Source of the DNA: Actinomycetes bacterium | Lineage (GTDB): Bacteria; Actinomycetota; Actinomycetes; Actinomycetales; Cellulomonadaceae | Reading direction: 5' to 3' | Length of the DNA: 10,114 nucleotides | Assembly: GCA_023412515.1 (NCBI GenBank) | Contig: JAEYNO010000420.1 | Location: forward strand, 1 to 10,114 | Shown: piece by piece, positions 6,287 through 10,114 of the stretch | Position numbering within the stretch: the first letter of the stretch is position 1 | Layout of the letters: every line of letters begins with the position of its first letter | Notes under the pieces: model-generated | Database searches by the model: none | Told to the model about the DNA's origin: nothing | What the model saw: the letters and a program-made list of their open reading frames with translations, nothing else | Program-made: the position numbers and the translations under genes

Positions 6287-7813
6287 TCAGTACGCGCCCG
6301 CGCCGGTCAGCACGGCACGCGCGGTCTTCCAGATGATCAGCATGTCCATCGCGACGGACCAGTTGTCGACGTACCGCAGGTCGAGCCGCACGGACTCCTC
6401 CCACGACAGGTCGGAGCGCCCGCTCACCTGCCACAGGCCCGTGAGTCCGGGCTTGACGTGCAGACGACGCTGCACCTCGTCCGGGTACACCGCGACCTCC
6501 TCGAGCAGCGGCGGGCGCGGGCCCACGACCGCCATCTCGCCGCGCACGATGTTGAGCAGCTGGGGCAGCTCGTCGATCGAGAACCGGCGCAGCACGCGCC
6601 CCACCGGGGTCACGCGCGGGTCGTCGGCCATCTTGAACAGCACGCCGTCGCGGTGGCCCGACGCGAGCAGCGCGGCGCGCCGCTCGTCGGCGTCGCGGTA
6701 CATCGTGCGCAGCTTGTACATCGTGAACGTCGTGCCGTCGCGGCCCACACGGGTCTGACGGTAGACCGCCCCGCCGGGCGACGTCAGCGCGACCGCGGCC
6801 GCGGCGACGAGCAGCACGGGCGACAGCACGACGAGCGCGGCACCGGCCAGCGTGGCGTCCATGACCTGCTTGAGCAGCAGCCGCCCGCGGGGCGCGCCGA
6901 CCTCGACCTCGAGCAGCGAGAGCCCGACGGCCGGGCGGACCGTGAGCCGCGGGCCCGCGACCTCCACGAGGTCGGGCACCACCACGAGCCGCGCGCCGGC
7001 GCGCGACAGCGCCCAGGACAGCCGTCGCAGCGCCTCGCCCGACAGGCACGAGCCCGTCACGAGCACGACCTCGGCGCCGCGGTCCGCGACGACCTGGACC
7101 ACGTCCGCGACCGCACCGAGCACCGGCACCCCGGCGACCTGGTGCGCGAGGTCGACCGACGGCAGGCACACGCCGTCGATGCGGTACCCGTGGTGGGGGG
7201 CGCGCGACAGGTCGCGCACGAGCCTGCCGGCCGCGAACGGGTCGCCGACGACCACGGTGCGCTGCATCGCGTGGCCGAGCGCGCGGCGGCGCCGCAGCCG
7301 GCGCTGCGCGACGAGGCGCACGCACCACGTGAGCGCGAGCGCGACCGGCACGCCGACGAGCACGTAGCTGCGGGGCACGTCGAGCCGGAACACGTACCCG
7401 AGCAGGATGAGCGCGACGACGAACGCGAGAGCGGCGCGCAGCGCGACCTGGAACTCGCCCGGGCCGTCGCCCGTCTGCCGGCGGCCGTAGCCGCCGCCGA
7501 CCGCGACCAGGAGGACGAACGCCGCCGCGGCGACGCCGGCGACGACGAGCGACTCCAGCGGGCCGGAGTGGACGCGGTACACGACGGCGGTCGTCGCGCC
7601 GACGACGGTCGCGTCGCCGCCCGCGACGGCGAGCGCGTGCCGCAGCCGCACGGCGCGCCAGCCGTCGGCCTGCGCGAGCGGGTCGGAGTTGAGGACGGTG
7701 CGGCGCCGGACGAAGGGCTCGGAGGACGCCCACGACCGACGGGGCTCGAGAGCCCGGCCGCGCCGCTCGTCCCCCTGGTCGCCCCAGACCCGTTCGCCCG
7801 CCGTCAGTGTCAT
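6287..7813 (-). CDS. polyprenyl-phosphate sugar-phosphate transferase (priming glycosyltransferase, WbaP/WcaJ-like)
   Basis: 508-residue membrane enzyme of the polyisoprenyl-phosphate hexose-1-phosphate transferase family. It starts a repeat unit by moving a sugar phosphate from a nucleotide sugar to undecaprenyl phosphate. About 55 cytoplasmic residues are followed by hydrophobic segments near 59-80, 87-108, 122-142 and 149-168, a CoA-binding-like domain (about 184-300, TVVVGD), a membrane helix at about 319-345, and the catalytic domain. Catalytic-domain motifs are KLRTM (367-371), DDPRVTPVGRVLRRFSIDELPQ (from 397), VVGPRPP (429-435), KPGLTGLWQVSGRS (454-467) and LDLRYVDNWS (477-486). The sugar (Glc, Gal or other) cannot be told from sequence. 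The gene is first in an operon with fcl. Its ATG has a G-rich GGGGGAG only two bases upstream, an unusually tight spacing, so the start is slightly uncertain. The promoter lies at 7847-7919. Confidence 0.93.
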   Translation of the reverse strand: MTLTAGERVWGDQGDERRGRALEPRRSWASSEPFVRRRTVLNSDPLAQADGWRAVRLRHALAVAGGDATVVGATTAVVYRVHSGPLESLVVAGVAAAAFVLLVAVGGGYGRRQTGDGPGEFQVALRAALAFVVALILLGYVFRLDVPRSYVLVGVPVALALTWCVRLVAQRRLRRRRALGHAMQRTVVVGDPFAAGRLVRDLSRAPHHGYRIDGVCLPSVDLAHQVAGVPVLGAVADVVQVVADRGAEVVLVTGSCLSGEALRRLSWALSRAGARLVVVPDLVEVAGPRLTVRPAVGLSLLEVEVGAPRGRLLLKQVMDATLAGAALVVLSPVLLVAAAAVALTSPGGAVYRQTRVGRDGTTFTMYKLRTMYRDADERRAALLASGHRDGVLFKMADDPRVTPVGRVLRRFSIDELPQLLNIVRGEMAVVGPRPPLLEEVAVYPDEVQRRLHVKPGLTGLWQVSGRSDLSWEESVRLDLRYVDNWSVAMDMLIIWKTARAVLTGAGAY

Positions 7814-7846
7814 GGCTCCCCCGTGGTCCGCTCGCGTGATGACGAG

Positions 7847-7919
7847 AGGCTAATCGCCCCTTTCGGGGTGATTGGGGGTTAACGTCCGATTTCACCCTCT
7901 TCGGGCGGGGATGTCACCC
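7847..7919 (-). promoter_or_regulatory. candidate promoter and regulator sites of the transferase-fcl operon
   Basis: In the pth-transferase gap, minus strand, a -10-like TAGCCT lies at 7852-7847 (as TTAGCCT), giving a short leader of about 30 bases. GGGTGAAA lies at 7897-7890, with a related AGGGTGACAT copy 22 bases (about two helical turns) further up, its GGGTG at 7919-7915. An inverted repeat CCCC-GAAA-GGGG (7868-7857) sits next to the -10. No consensus -35 is seen. The octamer-to-TTAG span (7897 to 7850) is 48 bases, identical to that at 4657 to 4610. This supports a common regulator, whose identity is unknown. Confidence 0.5.
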
Positions 7920-7960
7920 TTGTGCGGGTGTCGATCGGGTGGCCGGCGCGCGAACGGCGG

Positions 7961-8578
7961 TCAGACCTTGGTGTGGAACCGCAGCTGTGCCGCCTCGAGG
8001 CCCTCGAGCACGACTGCCTCGACGGCGTCGGCCGCGCGGTCCACGAGCCACGCCAGGTCCTTCTTCTCGGTGCCGGAGAAGTCCTTGAGCACGAAGTCCG
8101 CGGGGTCCTGCCGACCGGGCGGGCGTCCGACGCCCACCCGCACGCGCACGTAGTCCTTCGAGCCGAGCGCCTTGGACGTGTCGCGCAGCCCGTTGTGGCC
8201 GCCCTCGCCGCCGCCCCGCTTGAGGCGGACGTCCGCGAACGGGATGTCGAGCTCGTCGTGCACCATGACGACCCGCTCGACCGGCACGTCGTGGTAGCGG
8301 GCGAGCGCCGCGACGGGGCCGCCCGACACGTTCATGTACGTCGTGGGCTTGGCGAGGACGACGCGCGGGCCGGGCGCGCCGCCCGGCAGGGTGCCGAGGC
8401 GCACGTCGGCCGACACGGCCTGGGGCCGGCGGCCCAGCAGGCCGCCGCGCGAGGAGAACGAGGCACCGGTCCGGCGCGCGAGCTCGTCGAGCACCATCTG
8501 GCCCACGTTGTGCCGGTTGCCGGCGTACTGCGCGCCGGGGTTGCCGAGGCCGACGACGAGCCAGGGTCCGTCGCTCAC
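7961..8578 (-). CDS. pth: peptidyl-tRNA hydrolase
   Basis: 205-residue bacterial Pth. It cleaves the ester bond of peptidyl-tRNAs released from stalled ribosomes and so recycles tRNA in the cytoplasm. Active-site positions known from E. coli Pth (Asn10, His20, Asn68, Asp93, Asn114) are all present: Asn13 in GLGNPG, His23 in GNRHNVG, Asn83 in TYMNVSGG, Asp108 in VHDELDIPF and Asn129 in GGGEGGHNGLR. Length and order match the family. The start is a GTG with GGGAGGA (8586-8592) eight bases upstream. It lies downstream of rplY on the same strand, a pairing common in Actinomycetota, but a perfect palindrome between them may reduce readthrough. The gene after it belongs to polysaccharide synthesis, so pth marks the edge of the housekeeping block. 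Confidence 0.97.
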   Translation of the reverse strand: MSDGPWLVVGLGNPGAQYAGNRHNVGQMVLDELARRTGASFSSRGGLLGRRPQAVSADVRLGTLPGGAPGPRVVLAKPTTYMNVSGGPVAALARYHDVPVERVVMVHDELDIPFADVRLKRGGGEGGHNGLRDTSKALGSKDYVRVRVGVGRPPGRQDPADFVLKDFSGTEKKDLAWLVDRAADAVEAVVLEGLEAAQLRFHTKV

Positions 8579-8617
8579 GGTGGGGTCCTCCCAGGGGTGC
8601 GGGTGGTGGGGGTACGA

Positions 8618-8651
8618 CGACGCCCGGCACCGTGCACGGTGCCGGGCGTCG
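8618..8651 (-). terminator. perfect 34-bp palindrome between rplY and pth
   Basis: Arms of 17 bases (8618-8634 and 8635-8651) are exactly complementary. In RNA they would form a long GC-rich stem with a tiny TGCA-centred loop. It begins 17 bases after the rplY stop on the minus strand. No U-run follows, as is usual for actinobacterial hairpin terminators. It may terminate or attenuate rplY transcription before pth, or only protect the rplY 3' end. Confidence 0.75.
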
Positions 8652-8667
8652 CGGGGAGCTGCGGTGC

Positions 8668-9285
8668 TCAGGCCTCGCTGGCGGACGCGGCCGACTGCTC
8701 GGCGGCGAGCTCGGCGGCGGCCTCCTCGGCGGCGACGTCGGCGGCCGACGCCTGCGGCACCGTGACCGTGACGACGACGATCTCGGCGTCCGTGACGAGC
8801 GTCGTGCCCGTCGGCAGCGTGACCTCGCCGGCCGTGACGGCCGAGCCGCCCTCGAGGCCCTCGATCGAGACCTCGACGTGCTGCGGCAGGTGCGTGGCCT
8901 CGGCCTCGAGCGACAGGTTCTGCGTCTCGACGACGTGGATCGTGCCGGGCGCCGACTCACCGACGATCGTGACGGGCACGTCGACGGCGACCTTCTCGCC
9001 CTTCTTCACGATGAGCAGGTCGACGTGCTCGATGACCTGGCGCACGACGTCGCGCTGGACGTCCTTGACGATCGCGAGGGTCTCCTTGCCGTCGAGCTCG
9101 ATGGAGTACAGCGCGTTCGAGTTCTTGAGCGAGAGCATCGTCTCGTGGCCCGGGAGCGTCACGTGCAGCGGCTTGGTGCCGTGCCCGTAGAGCACCGCGG
9201 GGATCTGGTGCGCACGGCGGATGCGGCGCGCCGCGCCCTTGCCGAACTCGGTACGGGCGGTGGCGACGAGCTTGATCTCGGACAC
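8668..9285 (-). CDS. rplY: 50S ribosomal protein bL25, long Ctc/TL5 form
   Basis: 205-residue ribosomal protein that binds 5S rRNA in the large subunit. The N-terminal 5S-binding domain (about 1-93) shows RTEFGKGAARRIRR (11-24), IPAVLYG (28-34) and KDVQRDVVRQVIEHVDL (74-90). The second beta-rich domain (about 98-178), typical of the long Ctc form and absent from the short E. coli protein, includes LPQHVEVSIEGLEGG (133-147). It ends in an Ala/Glu-rich acidic tail (about 179-205), common in actinobacterial members. The GTG start has GAGGAG (9291-9296) at a good distance. A long untranslated leader with a strong hairpin precedes it, and a perfect terminator-like palindrome follows. The long Ctc form is linked to general stress response in Bacillus; whether that holds here is unknown. 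Confidence 0.96.
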   Translation of the reverse strand: MSEIKLVATARTEFGKGAARRIRRAHQIPAVLYGHGTKPLHVTLPGHETMLSLKNSNALYSIELDGKETLAIVKDVQRDVVRQVIEHVDLLIVKKGEKVAVDVPVTIVGESAPGTIHVVETQNLSLEAEATHLPQHVEVSIEGLEGGSAVTAGEVTLPTGTTLVTDAEIVVVTVTVPQASAADVAAEEAAAELAAEQSAASASEA

Positions 9286-9535
9286 TGCTGCTCCTCAGGC
9301 GTTCCGGTGGCGCCGCGGAGTGCCGCGGGCGCGGGGTCTGGCAGTCGGTGGACCCGCAGGAGCGGGGCTCCTCGGGTGGTCGGGCACGGGGCCCGGTGGC
9401 CTCGACGCGGGGCGCAGGACGGGGACCTGGACGCACACGGAGGCGACCACCCAGTCGATCACGGAGCCGGGGGCCGTTCCGGAGATGGTGCTTCCGGGTC
9501 GACCGTCCGTCGTCCCTCGCCGAGGCAACCGGACG
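9286..9535 (-). promoter_or_regulatory. long rplY 5' leader with strong hairpin at 9353-9376
   Basis: About 250 bases between the candidate -10 and the rplY start hold no credible gene. The main structure is a hairpin at 9353-9376: CCCG-C-AGGAGC, loop GGG, GCTCCT-CGGG, ten pairs with one bulged base. It could attenuate rplY transcription, protect the leader, or be a leftover terminator. A TTG-initiated open frame (9295-9528) crosses the region, but its Pro/Arg-rich, low-complexity product matches nothing known. No known L25 leader motif was recognised. Confidence 0.4.
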
Positions 9536-9541
9536 ATCCTA
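9536..9541 (-). promoter_or_regulatory. candidate -10 box for rplY
   Basis: Minus-strand TAGGAT fits TAnnnT well. A poor -35 match, TTCGAG, lies 18 bases upstream (9560-9565). Transcription would begin near 9529 and give a leader of about 245 bases before rplY. Called by eye only. Confidence 0.4.
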
Positions 9542-9610
9542 GCGGACGCGGGCCGGGACCTCGAACCCCGCCGGGGCGGCCGCGGAAGGACGTCCCCTCA
9601 CCCGCGCTGT

Positions 9611-9649
9611 GCCGGCGTCAGGCGCCGACGTCAGGCGCCGGCGTCAGGC
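9611..9649. repeat. three tandem 13-bp copies over a gene's stop codon
   Basis: Three adjacent copies of a GCCGGCGTCAGGC unit lie at 9611-9623, 9624-9636 and 9637-9649; the middle one differs at one base. The rightmost copy contains the TGA stop of the SIMPL protein gene (9644-9646). Each copy carries a minus-strand TGA, and since 13 is not a multiple of three, the three stops fall in three different frames. Confidence 0.9.
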
Positions 9650-10114
9650 GCCCCAGTCCCAGCGCACGGTGACCGTCGCGCGCACGGACTGCTCGCCGGG
9701 GTCCACCGGCAGCGCGAACGCGTCGGCGGCGAGAGCGCGCGCGAACCGCGGGACCTCTCCCCCGGCCGGGTCGCCCTCGTGCACCCAGCGCACGTCCCCC
9801 AGCGGCCGGCCGGCGAGGGCCGCGAGGTGCGTCGCCTTCTCGTGCGCGTCCTGCCACGCGGCCTCGCGCGCGCGGGCGTGCGCGGGGGCCGGGTCGGCCA
9901 CCACGAGCCGCAGGCCCCCCAGGCGCACGGCCGGTCCGCCCGCGGTCAGCGCCGCACCCACGACGTCGCCCGCGGTCGCGGTGTCGCGCAGCGTCACGAC
10001 GACCCCGATCCGCGCCACGACCCGCAGGTCGCCGTCCGGACCGTCCTGCTCGGTCCAGGTCGCGACGTCGCCCGTCCGCACCGCGCGGTCGTCGACGCCC
10101 GCGGCGCGCAGCGC
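9644..10114 (-). CDS. SIMPL/DUF541 domain protein, C-terminal part (5' end outside window)
   Basis: 156 residues are visible; the reading frame stays open to the right edge, so the start and N-terminus are missing. The GTG at 10081 is internal, because protein-like sequence (ALRAAGVDDRAVRTGDV) continues before it. The visible part fits the second half of the SIMPL domain: a strand-rich stretch with VVARIGVVVTLRD, a helix (HARAREAAWQDAHEKATHLAALAG) rich in the Ala/Arg/Glu typical of this family, then GDVRWVHEGD and a closing strand, VRATVTVRWDW. Bacterial SIMPL proteins are often periplasmic or exported and poorly understood; some link to oxidative stress or outer-surface assembly. No signal peptide can be checked here. 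The gene ends within a 13-bp tandem repeat and is followed by the rplY promoter region. Specific function unknown. Confidence 0.8.
   Translation of the reverse strand, partial: ALRAAGVDDRAVRTGDVATWTEQDGPDGDLRVVARIGVVVTLRDTATAGDVVGAALTAGGPAVRLGGLRLVVADPAPAHARAREAAWQDAHEKATHLAALAGRPLGDVRWVHEGDPAGGEVPRFARALAADAFALPVDPGEQSVRATVTVRWDWGA

Noticed and set aside
6269..7882. A long plus-strand frame opposite the transferase gene
   Set aside because: Composition is that of a complementary shadow; the minus-strand frame carries all motifs of the sugar-phosphate transferase family.
9295..9528. A possible 77-residue small protein or leader peptide before rplY
   Set aside because: TTG start, no ribosome-binding site, Pro/Arg-rich sequence without recognisable features. 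Kept only as part of the leader description.
9549..9575. A tRNA-like T-arm on the minus strand (GGTTCGAGG with a possible stem)
   Set aside because: The conserved C61 is replaced, and no matching acceptor strand, anticodon arm or D-arm exists at the right distance.

Overview
The window is very GC-rich DNA with strong third-position G/C bias, frequent GTG starts, a start/stop codon overlap and typical actinobacterial protein families. It looks like the chromosome of a high-GC Actinomycetota, most likely Cellulomonadaceae (Cellulomonas-like). This taxonomic placement is inference from composition and gene content; no rRNA is present. No mobile element, CRISPR array, tRNA or rRNA gene was found.

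Layout, right to left. The right edge (9644-10114, minus) holds the C-terminal part of a SIMPL/DUF541 protein that runs out of the window. A 358-base non-coding stretch follows, with a candidate promoter, a strong leader hairpin and a 13-bp tandem repeat. Then come the housekeeping genes rplY (bL25/Ctc ribosomal protein) and pth (peptidyl-tRNA hydrolase), both minus and separated by a perfect 34-bp palindrome. Beyond pth the content turns to surface polysaccharide. A polyprenyl-phosphate sugar-phosphate transferase (priming enzyme) is followed 16 bases later by a GDP-L-fucose synthase (fcl). These two form a minus-strand operon. Convergent with it is a plus-strand WcaF-type acetyltransferase. 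Divergent from the acetyltransferase is a 1352-residue secreted protein (beta-propeller, FN3, two LamG, two FN3, CBM96-like). Its stop codon overlaps the GTG start of a small lipoprotein that closes the left edge.

Reading together: the transferase would load the first sugar on undecaprenyl phosphate, Fcl would make GDP-fucose for the chain, and the acetyltransferase would decorate it. The large secreted protein carries several sugar-binding modules and could bind the polymer or a foreign glycan outside the cell, with the coupled lipoprotein as a membrane-anchored partner. The best regulatory evidence is that the promoter regions of the priming transferase and of the large secreted protein share an octamer (GGGTGAAA) placed at exactly the same distance from a TTAG/TAnnnT -10-like element. 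The acetyltransferase has a TAnnnT element exactly where a leaderless transcript would need it.

Enzyme and ribosomal assignments are strong. The roles of the secreted protein and lipoprotein, and all promoter calls, are inference.
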